NCBI GenBank assembly: GCA_027587225.1
Contig: JAPDDQ010000064.1
Location: 1 to 34,407, forward strand
DNA from: Solirubrobacter taibaiensis
GTDB lineage: Bacteria; Actinomycetota; Thermoleophilia; Solirubrobacterales; Solirubrobacteraceae
Length of the DNA: 34,407 nucleotides
Direction: 5' to 3'
The position numbers were made by a program, and so were the translations under genes. Positions 1 through 8,183 of this stretch are shown here, in pieces. Every line of letters begins with the position of its first letter. The stretch's first letter is position 1. The notes under the pieces were generated by a model. The model did no database searches. It saw only the letters and a list, made by a program, of their open reading frames with translations, and had not been told where the DNA came from.

Positions 1-2205
1 CAGCGCGGCCGCGGCCGCGGCGGATCGCGGCGCCGTCTCATCCGTGGCCTCGTCACTCTGCGCCGGCGCCGCGAGCGCCAGCTCCGCCGCGGCGACCTGC
101 GCGCGGGCGATCGCGAGCGGCTGCCGTGCGCGGTCGTGGGCGAGGCGCGCCCAGTGGCGTGCGCGGTCCTGGTCGCCCGCGGCGAGCGCGGCGCGCACGA
201 GGCGCAGCAGCAGCCAGCTCGACCATGCGCGGTCCGCGATGTCGATCGTCTCGCCCACGAGCGCGGTGGCCTCGCGCAGCGCACGCTGGGGGTCCTCGGT
301 GGCGCCGAGGACGGCCGCGGTGCTGCCTCCAGTGCGCACGAGCTTGTCCGGGAACATCGTCGGCGTGAGCGCCGCGCACTCGCGTGCCGCGCGGGCGGAC
401 GCGTCGGCGTTCCCGCGTTCGTGCTCGACGAGCGCGCGCAGCCACAGCGCGAAGTGCAGCGGCCGCGGCTGCGCTTCCAGACGCGCCAGCTCCTCCGCAG
501 CGTCGACGTCCGCGAGCGCGTCGTCGAGCACGCCGCGCTGGAAGCGAGCCATGGCGCGCGTGAGTCGGAGACGGACCGTGAACCGCTCATCCCCGAGCGC
601 GAGCACGCGCTCGATCGTGCGTTCGGCGTCCGCCAGGTGCACGAGCAGCAGTTGCGCGGTGGCGACGTACAAGGCGGCGCTCGGGTCCGTGGCGAGTTGG
701 GCGTCTGCTGCGGCGTCCAGCGTCGCGGTCGCCTGCTCGAGGAGGGAGGTGGCGCGGTCGGGCTCGTCGGTCCAGGCCGCGCCCAGCGCGCACAGCGCGA
801 GCGCGGCGGCGTGCGGGACAGGGCGGTCGACGGTCGCGCGCCGCGCGGGCTCGGCCCACGTGGTGAGGTCCGTCAGCACGCCCTCGTGGAAGGCGATCGC
901 GGCGAGCTCGAGCGCGACCAGCGGTCGGCGTTGCTCGGGCCGCAGGCGCCGGCGCGCCTCCGCGTAGCGCCCGAGCTCGGTGTCCACACGCGCACACGCG
1001 ACCGCGACCTCGAGGGACGGCGCCAGCGCGTACGCCTCGTCGAGCGCCTCGCGGGCCGCGACGTACCGTCCGGCAGCGGCGAGCGCGAGCCCGAGCGGCG
1101 CGAGCAACGCCGCCCGGACCACCGGCTCGTCTCCGAGCAGCCGCAGCGCGGCTTCGTACCAGCGCGCGGCCGTGGCGGGCGCGGTCCGGGCCACCGCCGC
1201 GGCGGCGTCACGCAGCAGTGCGGTCGCCGCGGGATCACCCGCGCGCCCGCAGCGCTCGACGTGGTACGCCTGCGCCGCGAGTCCGGCGCCGCGCGCGGCG
1301 AGCGCCGCGGCGGCCCGCTCGTGCGCGTCGAGTCGGCGGCCGGGCGGGATCGTGTCGTACACGCAGTGGCGCAGGAGCGGGTGCCGGAACGCGAACAGGC
1401 GCCCGTTCCCGGTCGGGCGGATGAGATCCCGCGCGCACAATGCGTCGAGCGCCGCGGCGTCCGGCGCCATGCCGGCCGCGGCGGCGGCGAGCTCGGGATC
1501 GAACGGATCACCGGCCACCGCGGCGCCGGCGAGGAGTGCGGCGGCGTCGGCGGCGAGCGACCCGGTCTCGCGCCGCACCGCGTCGAGCAGACAGGGCGGG
1601 CGGGCCTCGCTTCCGGCGGCCCGCGCGAGCTCGCGCAGGTACAGCGGGTTGCCTCCGGCGGCGGTCAGGATCGCCTCGTGCCCGCTTGCGGGGTGGGCAG
1701 ACGTGACCAGGGCGAGCGACGCGGCGCGATCGAGCGGGTCGAGCGTGAGGACGTCGAGCTGAGGGAGGCTGGTGCCCGGGCGGGCCGAGACGACGAGCAG
1801 GTGCGGGGCCGCGGGCGGGCGGCGGATGAGATGGTCGAGCAGTTCGAGCGAGGCGTCGTCGGCCCAGTGCAGGTCGTCGAGCACCAACACCGCGGGACTC
1901 TCTCGCGCGAGCTCCGCCGCGAGCGCCCGGTGGGTGCGCAGTCGCGCGGCCGGTGGCCCGCTCTCCAACGCGACCTCGCCGAACGCGTCGGCGGCCAGCG
2001 CGAACGGGACCTCGCGCTCGTGCTCGGTGGCACGGCCGCGTAGCACCCGCAGCCCGTCCGCCCGCTCGATCAACGCGTCGAGCAGCGCGCTCTTGCCGAT
2101 CCCCGCCTCACCGACGAGCGCCACGCCGCGTGTTCCGCCTGCGCGCACGTCGGCCAGCGCTCGTTCGAGGAGCTCCAACTCGCGCGCTCGTCCGATCAAC
2201 TCCAT
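1..2205 (-). CDS. LuxR/MalT-class large ATPase regulator, partial (C-terminus beyond left edge)
   Basis: Reading leftward from an ATG at 2205, the frame stays open for 735 codons to the window edge. The N-terminus (MELIGRARELELLERAL) is the usual opening of AAA_16 ATPase regulators. Walker A is GEAGIGKS at residues 32-39, and Walker B lies in AVLVLDDLHWAD (about 104-115) with Asp109/Asp110. After the ATPase comes a long Ala/Leu/Arg-rich helical region typical of TPR-like signal-sensing domains. In this family (LAL or MalT-like regulators, about 900 residues) a LuxR-type helix-turn-helix sits at the extreme C-terminus. That part lies outside the window, so DNA binding is inferred. The gene is divergent from the ricin-type lectin at 2311 and could control it through the 105-bp gap, but no operator is visible. 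Alternative: a signalling ATPase without a helix-turn-helix. Confidence 0.85.
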   Translation of the reverse strand, partial: MELIGRARELELLERALADVRAGGTRGVALVGEAGIGKSALLDALIERADGLRVLRGRATEHEREVPFALAADAFGEVALESGPPAARLRTHRALAAELARESPAVLVLDDLHWADDASLELLDHLIRRPPAAPHLLVVSARPGTSLPQLDVLTLDPLDRAASLALVTSAHPASGHEAILTAAGGNPLYLRELARAAGSEARPPCLLDAVRRETGSLAADAAALLAGAAVAGDPFDPELAAAAAGMAPDAAALDALCARDLIRPTGNGRLFAFRHPLLRHCVYDTIPPGRRLDAHERAAAALAARGAGLAAQAYHVERCGRAGDPAATALLRDAAAAVARTAPATAARWYEAALRLLGDEPVVRAALLAPLGLALAAAGRYVAAREALDEAYALAPSLEVAVACARVDTELGRYAEARRRLRPEQRRPLVALELAAIAFHEGVLTDLTTWAEPARRATVDRPVPHAAALALCALGAAWTDEPDRATSLLEQATATLDAAADAQLATDPSAALYVATAQLLLVHLADAERTIERVLALGDERFTVRLRLTRAMARFQRGVLDDALADVDAAEELARLEAQPRPLHFALWLRALVEHERGNADASARAARECAALTPTMFPDKLVRTGGSTAAVLGATEDPQRALREATALVGETIDIADRAWSSWLLLRLVRAALAAGDQDRARHWARLAHDRARQPLAIARAQVAAAELALAAPAQSDEATDETAPRSAAAAAAL

Positions 2206-2310
2206 GGGACGCCAGACGTTGCGACCCACTGATCTCTTCCCCCTGCCGGACAGAAGTGGGAGGGAAGTTCATCCCGAAAGGCGACTCGAGACGGCGGCGT
2301 CTTCGCAGGC

Positions 2311-2877
2311 ATGAACTCCTTTCACACCAAGCGCATCCGCAGATTCCTGGCGTTGGCCCTGGCCGGCTCTGCGGCGTTCGTCGCCTCCACCAGCGCGGCC
2401 CAGGCGCAGGTCCCGGTCCTGCAGCCGAACAAGCCCTACAAGATCAAGTTCGGGCACAGCGGGCAGATCCTCAACGTGCCCAACGCCTCCAACAAGGAAG
2501 GCGAGGGGCTCGTCACCTACTTCGACATCCCCGGTTTCAAGAACGACGACTTCACGTTCATCAAGGTCGGCGGCTCGTTCCCCGCCAACACGTACGTGAT
2601 CGAGGCCGGCAAGAACGCGTTCGGCCTGCCCTTGTACGTGGTCCCGAAGAAGGGGGAGATGGGCGCGCAGGTCATCCAGGACCGCACGCTGGGTGCGTTC
2701 TCCGCGTGGCAGCTCCGGCCGGGCCAGCTCCCGGGCTTCGTGGAGATCGTGCACCTGCAGTCCGGGCTCGCGATGAACGTCGCGGGCGCGTCCCCGAACG
2801 CGGGCACGCCGGTGATCGTGTGGCAGCCCAGCAAGGTCCACCTCAACGACGACGTGCGGATCCTCTCCGCGTCCTGA
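2311..2877 (+). CDS. Secreted ricin-type beta-trefoil lectin domain protein
   Basis: This is a 188-residue protein with a classic Sec signal peptide: a KRIRR basic start, hydrophobic LALALAGSAAFVA, and cleavage near AQAQ at about residue 33. The mature part has two ricin-B-like repeats. The first is YKIKFGHSGQILNVPNAS near 42-60. The second is SGLAMNVAGASPNAGTPVIVW near 151-171, close to the carbohydrate-binding consensus of an N/D followed by G-T-P-V-x-x-W. A full ricin trefoil has three repeats, so this is probably one compact divergent domain. No catalytic domain is attached, so it may bind polysaccharide or glycoprotein at the cell surface. It faces the convergent carboxypeptidase gene, with a strong hairpin between them. 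The start is preceded by only a weak purine stretch (gcagg). The fold call rests on motif resemblance. Confidence 0.7.
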   Translation: MNSFHTKRIRRFLALALAGSAAFVASTSAAQAQVPVLQPNKPYKIKFGHSGQILNVPNASNKEGEGLVTYFDIPGFKNDDFTFIKVGGSFPANTYVIEAGKNAFGLPLYVVPKKGEMGAQVIQDRTLGAFSAWQLRPGQLPGFVEIVHLQSGLAMNVAGASPNAGTPVIVWQPSKVHLNDDVRILSAS

Positions 2878-2884
2878 CACGCGC

Positions 2885-2915
2885 GTGCCCCGGAGCGCCA
2901 CGCGCTCCGGGGCAC
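2885..2915. terminator. Bidirectional hairpin between convergent genes
   Basis: A perfect 13-bp stem (2885-2897 with 2903-2915) has a 5-nt loop. It lies between the lectin stop (2877) and the carboxypeptidase stop (2926). There is no T-tract, as is common in GC-rich actinobacteria. Being symmetric, it can serve both strands. Confidence 0.75.
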
Positions 2916-2925
2916 ACACCATTCG

Positions 2926-5880
2926 CTACGGGGTGGTCGTAGAGAGCGTGAACGTCAGGGACTTGCTGTACGCGCCCGTCCGGAGCGCGTCATTGGCAGC
3001 GACCGGCTGCTTGAACAGCAGCGTCACCGGGTCGTTGCTGACCGGCGCGGCGTAGTTGACCAGCGTCGTCGGCGCGCCACCCAGCGGGGCGAACGCGGCG
3101 GCCGTGCCGGAGAGCGACGTCGCGCTCGCCTGCAGCTTCTGCGGCAGGAAGAACGAGCCGTTGACGAGATGGCCCGCGTTGGTCGCGGCCGGGTCGGACA
3201 CCGACAGCGTTGCTTCACCGGCGGTCGAGACCACGTTGGCGGTCGCCGACGCCGTGTAGTCCCGCGTCGTGCCCGGCGTGAACGCGCCGAAGCTCGCCGC
3301 GCCACCCAGCGACAGCGACAGCGTCGCCGGCACGGAGCCGCCGACGTTCCCGGTCTCCTCGTTCATGCCGACCAGCAGGCGCTGCGACTTGACCCCGGAC
3401 ACGTTGCCCTTGAGGTCCACGGCGATCCACTTGACGGTGTGGGCGCCGAGCGCGCTCAGCGACAGCACCTCGCCCGGGCGACGCATGCCCTGGGCCTCGT
3501 ACTTCGGGGACTGGAGGGTCGGCGTGGAGCCGTCCGTCGTGTAGTGGATGACCGCCGCCTCGCCCGGCCAGTTGAACCGGTAGTTGATCGCGTCGCCACC
3601 GGTCTCCGCGGCGCTGAACTCGATCGTCGTGTCCGGCGCCGTGACGTCCTGCGTGTACTCGAGCGCGCCCTGCAGGAGGCCGTAGTTGCCGTCGGCGAAC
3701 TCCATCGCCTGGTCGTGACCCTCGTTGACCATCAGCGCGTCGGGCTGGCTGACCGTGCCACAGGACGTGCCCATGCTGCCGGACGTGCCGGGGCCGCCGA
3801 AGCACGGCTGGAAGCCGACGTCGCGGCGCTGGATCGCGCCCGTGTCGGGGTTCACGACGAACCGCTGCGCGCCCGCCTCGAACAGGTAGGCGATGATGCC
3901 GTGGTTGTACCACTGCTCGTCGATCGAGTTGCCGGCGGCGGAGTACAGCGTGTCGGACATCGGGCCCGTGCGATCGGGCGGGATCACCGTGTCCCGCGAG
4001 TCCTTGATGTGCGACAGGATCGTCTCCGACACCTGGAAGAAGTAGTTCTCGATGCCGATGTTCGGCGCCGGCAGCGTCGTGCGCGGGTTCGTGCTGTATG
4101 CGCCCGGAGACCACATGAAGTAGCCGCCGTGCGTGTGCACGTTGATCGAGAACTTGATCTTCGGGAAGTTCGTCACGACCCACTTCTCGTTGCGGATCTC
4201 GGGCTCGGAGAGCTCGAACGGGCCGGACGAGGTGTCGCTCGTGCAGGACGTCGAGGCGCCGGAGTAGCCGTCGAAGAACGAGCCGACGGAGCTGTTGCGG
4301 TTGAGGTCGACGCCCCAGTTGTTGCGGTTGCCGACGTTGCCGCTCGTCTGACCGAGCACGCAGTAGTTCGACATGTTGCGGCGCTTGGAGCCGAAGTCGT
4401 AGAACGAGTAGTGACCGCCGTCCGGGTTCACCGACGGCAGGATGAAGATGTCGAGGTTGTCGACGTAGGCCTTCGTGGTGGGATCGGTCGCGTAGTTGCG
4501 CACGAGCCGCTCGGCCGTCTCGAGGCAGGTGATCGGGGTGACCCACTCACGTGCGTGCTGCTGGCAGTAGATGAACACGCCGGTCTTGGTGCCGTCGCGC
4601 TGCTTGCCGATGCGCAGGACGCGCTGGTCGAACGGACCGCGCTTGACGTGCGCCGGCGCGGCCAGGTAGTCGGAGAGCTGCACCCGGGCACGCACCGGGA
4701 CGATGCCCGCGCCCGCGTTGCCGTTGTACAGGTACGCCGTCACGAGCGCGCTCGCACCCGGGTGGGCGTTGATCGCGTCGCGGACCTGCGCGGCCGTGCT
4801 CGTCGGAGCGCCCTCCGCGTTGGTCGCGAGCGAGACCGTGAGGTTGTTCCCATCAGCGATCACCGACAGCCCCGAGCCGGGCAGGCCCGCGACGAACTCC
4901 GCCGTGATGTCGTTGCCGCCGAGGTGGCCCATGGCCTTCGAGAACAGCTGCACCGCGTAGCCCTGGGCCGCCGTGGCCGGGTTCGCGTTCGCCGCCGTCG
5001 TGCCGGCCAACATCGCCATCGCCTGGCGCTGGTAGCCCTGCGTGTCGTTCGGCAGCGCGACCATCTCGGAGATCTCCGGGTAGTCCACGGCGATCTTGTC
5101 GATCCGCTCGTAGACCTCGGTCGGGTCCATGTACTTCGTGATGAAGTCCTTCTGGAACGTCGCGATCCGCGGGGGGAGCTCCGAGCCGGTCCACTCGATC
5201 GGCTTCATCGTGTCCGTCGCGCCGGTGGCGGCCGCGACGCGGACCGTCACGTCCTTGGCGGCGATGTTCGCGTACGCCCCGCGCAGCGAGACGAGCTGGC
5301 GGTGGTACATGTACGCGCCGCCGTCGACGAACTTGCCCATGTTCACGGCGGGCTGGTACACGCCGTCGGGGCCCGCGTACGAGAGGGCCTGCGTCGGGCC
5401 GCCCGTCGTCGTGTTGGCCTTGTTGTGCGCTTCCACGTACAGGAACCGACCCGCGTAGTTGGTGAACGTGTATGCGCGCATCACCACGGTCTCGCCGGGC
5501 GGCGGCACCGCGCCGCGCGCCGACTTGGATACGCCTTCCTCGGCGAACTCCGCCGCCGCCGCTTCAGCGGCCTTCGTGGCCGCGATCTCGGCCTTGCGCG
5601 CTTCCCACGTGCTCTCGTCCTCGACCGTGTCCCCGATCGTGTAGCCGAGCGCGCGCAGCTGCGCCTCCTCGGTGTCCGTCACGTAGACCGCGGCCTCCGT
5701 GTGGTCGGCCAGGTAGCCGACGTCGTAGGACTCCTCGAGCTCGTGGATCATCTCGTCGGTCGGTGCTGTGACCTTCACCAGCCGCGGCGCTTCGTCCGCC
5801 GCGAACGCGGGCACGGCGCTGAGCGCCATCACTCCGGCAAGCGCGACTCCTAGGCCGCGCCTGAACCCTCTTCCACCCAT
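2926..5880 (-). CDS. Secreted M14 zinc carboxypeptidase with insertion and C-terminal surface module
   Basis: This is a 984-residue exported metallocarboxypeptidase. I chose the ATG at 5880 because GGAGGG lies 9 nt upstream; an in-frame ATG at 5916 lacks this. The signal peptide is MGGRGFRRGLGVALAGVMALSAVPAFAAD. Zinc ligands are His442 and Glu445 (QQHAREW), with a third His at about 582 (INVHTHGG). Substrate-binding features are NPDGGHYSF, KRRN near 500 and GVDLNRN near 525. The catalytic Glu is about 668 (YLFEAG). Roughly 130 residues (about 291-428) are inserted just before the HxxE strand. An Ig/Fn3-like stretch (about 745-835) follows the catalytic domain. Residues 847-984 form a module that recurs at the end of the phytase-like protein at 9731-11545. 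Likely role: trimming C-terminal residues from extracellular peptides, alongside the two S8 proteases nearby. Confidence 0.92.
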   Translation of the reverse strand: MGGRGFRRGLGVALAGVMALSAVPAFAADEAPRLVKVTAPTDEMIHELEESYDVGYLADHTEAAVYVTDTEEAQLRALGYTIGDTVEDESTWEARKAEIAATKAAEAAAAEFAEEGVSKSARGAVPPPGETVVMRAYTFTNYAGRFLYVEAHNKANTTTGGPTQALSYAGPDGVYQPAVNMGKFVDGGAYMYHRQLVSLRGAYANIAAKDVTVRVAAATGATDTMKPIEWTGSELPPRIATFQKDFITKYMDPTEVYERIDKIAVDYPEISEMVALPNDTQGYQRQAMAMLAGTTAANANPATAAQGYAVQLFSKAMGHLGGNDITAEFVAGLPGSGLSVIADGNNLTVSLATNAEGAPTSTAAQVRDAINAHPGASALVTAYLYNGNAGAGIVPVRARVQLSDYLAAPAHVKRGPFDQRVLRIGKQRDGTKTGVFIYCQQHAREWVTPITCLETAERLVRNYATDPTTKAYVDNLDIFILPSVNPDGGHYSFYDFGSKRRNMSNYCVLGQTSGNVGNRNNWGVDLNRNSSVGSFFDGYSGASTSCTSDTSSGPFELSEPEIRNEKWVVTNFPKIKFSINVHTHGGYFMWSPGAYSTNPRTTLPAPNIGIENYFFQVSETILSHIKDSRDTVIPPDRTGPMSDTLYSAAGNSIDEQWYNHGIIAYLFEAGAQRFVVNPDTGAIQRRDVGFQPCFGGPGTSGSMGTSCGTVSQPDALMVNEGHDQAMEFADGNYGLLQGALEYTQDVTAPDTTIEFSAAETGGDAINYRFNWPGEAAVIHYTTDGSTPTLQSPKYEAQGMRRPGEVLSLSALGAHTVKWIAVDLKGNVSGVKSQRLLVGMNEETGNVGGSVPATLSLSLGGAASFGAFTPGTTRDYTASATANVVSTAGEATLSVSDPAATNAGHLVNGSFFLPQKLQASATSLSGTAAAFAPLGGAPTTLVNYAAPVSNDPVTLLFKQPVAANDALRTGAYSKSLTFTLSTTTP

Positions 5881-5909
5881 ATGGATGCACCCTCCGTGCA
5901 TTTGTACGG

Positions 5910-5931
5910 CTGCCAAGTTGCGACATGGCAG
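5910..5931. promoter_or_regulatory. Inverted repeat upstream of the carboxypeptidase start
   Basis: CTGCCA (5910-5915) and TGGCAG (5926-5931) form a 6-bp dyad with a 10-bp spacer, 30-50 bp upstream of the chosen ATG. It has the size of an operator half-site pair. No local regulator can be tied to it. Confidence 0.3.
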
Positions 5932-5968
5932 TTCTCCTCCGCACGGACAATCATGAAGAAATGATGAG

Positions 5969-6003
5969 TGCAGCGTGGGCGTTCGCCCGTGGAGATCGCT
6001 GCA
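5969..6003 (-). terminator. Hairpin downstream of the leftward MFS gene
   Basis: The outer arms TGCAGCG (5969-5975) and CGCTGCA (5997-6003) enclose an inner GGGCG/CGCCC stem (5977-5981/5984-5988). It lies just past the MFS stop at 6008. On the minus strand it is followed by a relatively T-rich stretch, which fits a terminator for that gene. Confidence 0.5.
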
Positions 6004-6007
6004 CAGC

Positions 6008-7411
6008 TCAGTGCTCGAGCGCGGCGGCCTGGCGGGGGAGCAGGCGCACCACGGCCAGGCAGGCCGCGGCGATCCCGAGCACGACGAAGAGGCTCAGCTC
6101 CATCGCGTGCTCCTGGCCGCTGTCGGCGACCGCGGCGAAGTACACGGAAGTCACGGTGGCGGTGCCGAGCGCGGACGCGATCTGCTGGATCGAGCTCAGC
6201 GAGCCCGAGGCGGCGCCGGCCTCGTCGGGGTCGACGTCGCCCAGCGCGGTGTTGAAGATCGTGCCGAAGGAGACGCCGGCGCCCGCGCCGATCACCAGCA
6301 GCGCGGCGGACAGAGATACGGTGCTGACCGTGCTGGCGGTGACGACGGCGAGCAGGCCGAGGCCGCCCGCGAGCGTGATGCTCAGCCCGATCACCACGAG
6401 CCGGCGACCGAGCTTGGTGACCAGCGCCATGGCCGTGCCCGCGCCGACCATGATCCCGATCGTCACCGGCAGCAGGCCGAGCGCCGTCCGGCTCGGGTCG
6501 TAGCCGAGGCCGAGTTGCATGAACAGCGAGACGACGTACATCAGGCCGTTGATCGCGGCGAAGTAGAGGACGCCGATCGCCAGGCCGGAGGTGAAGCCGC
6601 GGTTGCGCAATAGCACCGGTTTCAGCAGCGGCGCGGCCGCGGTGCGCAGACGGTGAGCGAAGCCGGCGAACGCCGCCGCGGCGACGATCAGGCAGAGGAT
6701 CGGCAGTGCGGTCCAGCCGTTCTCCGAGCCGTCGATCAGGCCGTAGAGCAGGCCCAGCATGCCGGCGCCGAGCCACAGCGCGCCGAGCACGTCGACTTTC
6801 GCCTCGGGGTTGCCGGCGTCGCGCGGGAGGACCTTGAAGGCGACGATCAGCCCGGCGATCCCGAGCACGACGTTGATCAGGAACATCGGGCGCCAGCTCA
6901 GGCCCGCGATGTCGGCGTCGATGATGAAGCCGCCGAGGATCGGGCCGCCGATCGCGGCGATCCCGAGCAGCGGGCCGAACGCGTTGAACGCCTTCGCCAG
7001 CATGGCCTTCGGGAACGTCTTGGTCATGATCGCCATGCCCTGCGGGATCAGGAGCGCGCCGAACACGCCTTGCAGCGCGCGGGCCACGATCAGCAGCGCG
7101 GGATCCAGCGCCAGGCCGCAGAGGGCGGAGGCGGTCGTGAAGCCGGCCATGCCGATCAGGAACAGCTTGCGCTGCCCGTAGCGGTCGCCGAGCCGGCCGC
7201 CGACGACCAGCAGCGTGCCAAGTGAGAGCGCGTACGACGCGCTCAGCCACTTCACGAGCGATTCGCCGCCACCGATGTCGCGCACGATCGTCGGCGCCGC
7301 GATGTTCGTGATCGTCGCGTCGATCAGGTCGAGCGCGTCGGCGACGAGTACGAGGACGAGGATCACCCACATGGTGCGGGCCGTTGGGGTGCGAGAAAGT
7401 TGCACGAACAT
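6008..7411 (-). CDS. MFS drug-efflux transporter, DHA2 (EmrB/QacA) type
   Basis: The protein has about 467 residues and many hydrophobic helices. DHA2 hallmarks include LDLIDATITNIAAPTI in helix 1 (motif D1-like), LGTLLVVGGRLGDRYGQRK in the helix 2-3 loop (motif A), and ALQGVFGALLIPQGMAI in helix 4. Such pumps use the proton gradient to export hydrophobic or cationic compounds. The start is uncertain. ATG at 7411 (MFVQLSRTPTARTMW) is used here; ATG at 7372 and a longer form are possible. The 7411 start lies inside the operator repeats, so a transcript starting downstream of them would favour 7372. It is divergent from the TetR at 7467, the standard arrangement for a self-repressed pump. The substrate cannot be inferred. 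Confidence 0.88.
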   Translation of the reverse strand: MFVQLSRTPTARTMWVILVLVLVADALDLIDATITNIAAPTIVRDIGGGESLVKWLSASYALSLGTLLVVGGRLGDRYGQRKLFLIGMAGFTTASALCGLALDPALLIVARALQGVFGALLIPQGMAIMTKTFPKAMLAKAFNAFGPLLGIAAIGGPILGGFIIDADIAGLSWRPMFLINVVLGIAGLIVAFKVLPRDAGNPEAKVDVLGALWLGAGMLGLLYGLIDGSENGWTALPILCLIVAAAAFAGFAHRLRTAAAPLLKPVLLRNRGFTSGLAIGVLYFAAINGLMYVVSLFMQLGLGYDPSRTALGLLPVTIGIMVGAGTAMALVTKLGRRLVVIGLSITLAGGLGLLAVVTASTVSTVSLSAALLVIGAGAGVSFGTIFNTALGDVDPDEAGAASGSLSSIQQIASALGTATVTSVYFAAVADSGQEHAMELSLFVVLGIAAACLAVVRLLPRQAAALEH

Positions 7412-7449
7412 GATCGTAACGAACATGTTCGTCACGAACAAGATCGTCG
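7405..7449. promoter_or_regulatory. Three tandem 15-bp operator repeats between MFS and TetR
   Basis: Three head-to-tail copies occur: CGAACATGATCGTAA (7405-7419), CGAACATGTTCGTCA (7420-7434) and CGAACAAGATCGTCG (7435-7449). The central copy contains the perfect 14-bp palindrome ACGAACATGTTCGT (7419-7432). Pairing continues outward imperfectly to about 7404-7447. The position between the divergent starts makes this the probable TetR binding site for both genes. Confidence 0.75.
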
Positions 7450-7452
7450 CCG

Positions 7453-7458
7453 TAGAAT
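7453..7458 (+). promoter_or_regulatory. Candidate -10 (TAGAAT) for the TetR at 7467
   Basis: TAGAAT ends 8 nt before the TetR ATG, so transcription would begin at or next to the start codon (leaderless). No Shine-Dalgarno is visible and the -35 is poor. The operator repeats end just upstream, which fits autoregulation. Confidence 0.4.
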
Positions 7459-7466
7459 TGACCGCG

Positions 7467-8141
7467 ATGCCGCCGATCAGCCGTCGTGAACGACCCGCCA
7501 AACCGGCGCTGTCGCTGGAGACGATCGTCGCCGCGGCCCTGCGGCTGATGGAGACCGAGGCCACCGAGCGACTGACGATGCGCCGGCTCGCGGCGGAGCT
7601 CGACACCGGCCCGGCCTCGCTCTACGTGTACGTGAGCAACACGGCCGAGCTCTACGCGCACGTGCTCGACTCCAAGCTCGGCGAGCTCGACCTCAAGCGG
7701 CACTCGAAGACGCCGTGGCTGGACCGGCTGACCGGCCTGCTGATGGACTACGTCGAGCTGTTGATCCGCTCGCCCGCGCTGTCACGGTCGGCCCTCTTCT
7801 CCCGACCCTCGGGCGAGAACTACATGGCGGTGGTCGAGCTGATCCTGCGGCTGCTGACCGAGGGCGGCGCGTCCCTGGCGCAGGCGTCGTGGGGCGTCGA
7901 TGTGCTGCTGCAGTCGGCGACGGCCGGCGCCGTCGAGTGGGGCGCACGGGAAGCCTCCGCGTCCGAGGTCCAGGGCTGGGGCGCGCTCACGGCGGCGATC
8001 GAAGGCGCCGACCCGAAGCGCTTCCCCCTGATCGCCGAGTCCGGGCTGGACCTCATGAGCGGCGACGGCCCGGACCGCGGACGCTGGGCGTTCGCGGCGC
8101 TGGCGACCGGCATCGTGGCCACACCGCGCCCGCCGGACTAA
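7467..8141 (+). CDS. TetR-family repressor of the divergent MFS pump
   Basis: This protein has 224 residues from ATG 7467. An upstream in-frame extension would run through the operator and into the pump gene, so it is rejected. The N-terminal helix-turn-helix is LSLETIVAAALRLMETEATERLTMRRLAAELDTGPASLYVYVSNTAELYAHVLD (in pieces: recognition region about residues 40-60, GPASLYVYV). The TetR_C-like ligand domain follows. The pattern matches the TetR/AcrR subgroup that acts on drug pumps, with a small-molecule inducer releasing DNA. Its partner is the MFS gene on the opposite strand. The next gene downstream is a second TetR with its own operator 42 nt away, so the two are probably separately controlled. 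Confidence 0.88.
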   Translation: MPPISRRERPAKPALSLETIVAAALRLMETEATERLTMRRLAAELDTGPASLYVYVSNTAELYAHVLDSKLGELDLKRHSKTPWLDRLTGLLMDYVELLIRSPALSRSALFSRPSGENYMAVVELILRLLTEGGASLAQASWGVDVLLQSATAGAVEWGAREASASEVQGWGALTAAIEGADPKRFPLIAESGLDLMSGDGPDRGRWAFAALATGIVATPRPPD

Positions 8142-8147
8142 ACGCAC

Positions 8148-8183
8148 AGTACGCTTTCGTACTTTACGGTACGGTTTCGTACT
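8148..8183. promoter_or_regulatory. Two tandem 16-bp inverted repeats abutting the second TetR start
   Basis: AGTACGCTTTCGTACT (8148-8163) and GGTACGGTTTCGTACT (8168-8183) are each a 6-bp inverted repeat with a 4-bp spacer. They sit on a 20-bp period. The outermost arms CACAGTACG (8145-8153) and CGTACTGTG (8178-8186) are also inverted copies. The second site ends one base before the GTG start. It is the likely autoregulatory operator of the TetR at 8184. Confidence 0.75.

Noticed and set aside
136..2043. Long plus-strand open frame across the regulator gene
   Set aside because: Arg/Gly-rich, low-complexity product antisense to a frame with clear Walker motifs; a by-product of high GC content.
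3169..5853. 894-codon plus-strand open frame over the carboxypeptidase
   Set aside because: Composition dominated by Arg, Val, Asp, Ala with no domain; mirror of the M14 gene's codon bias.
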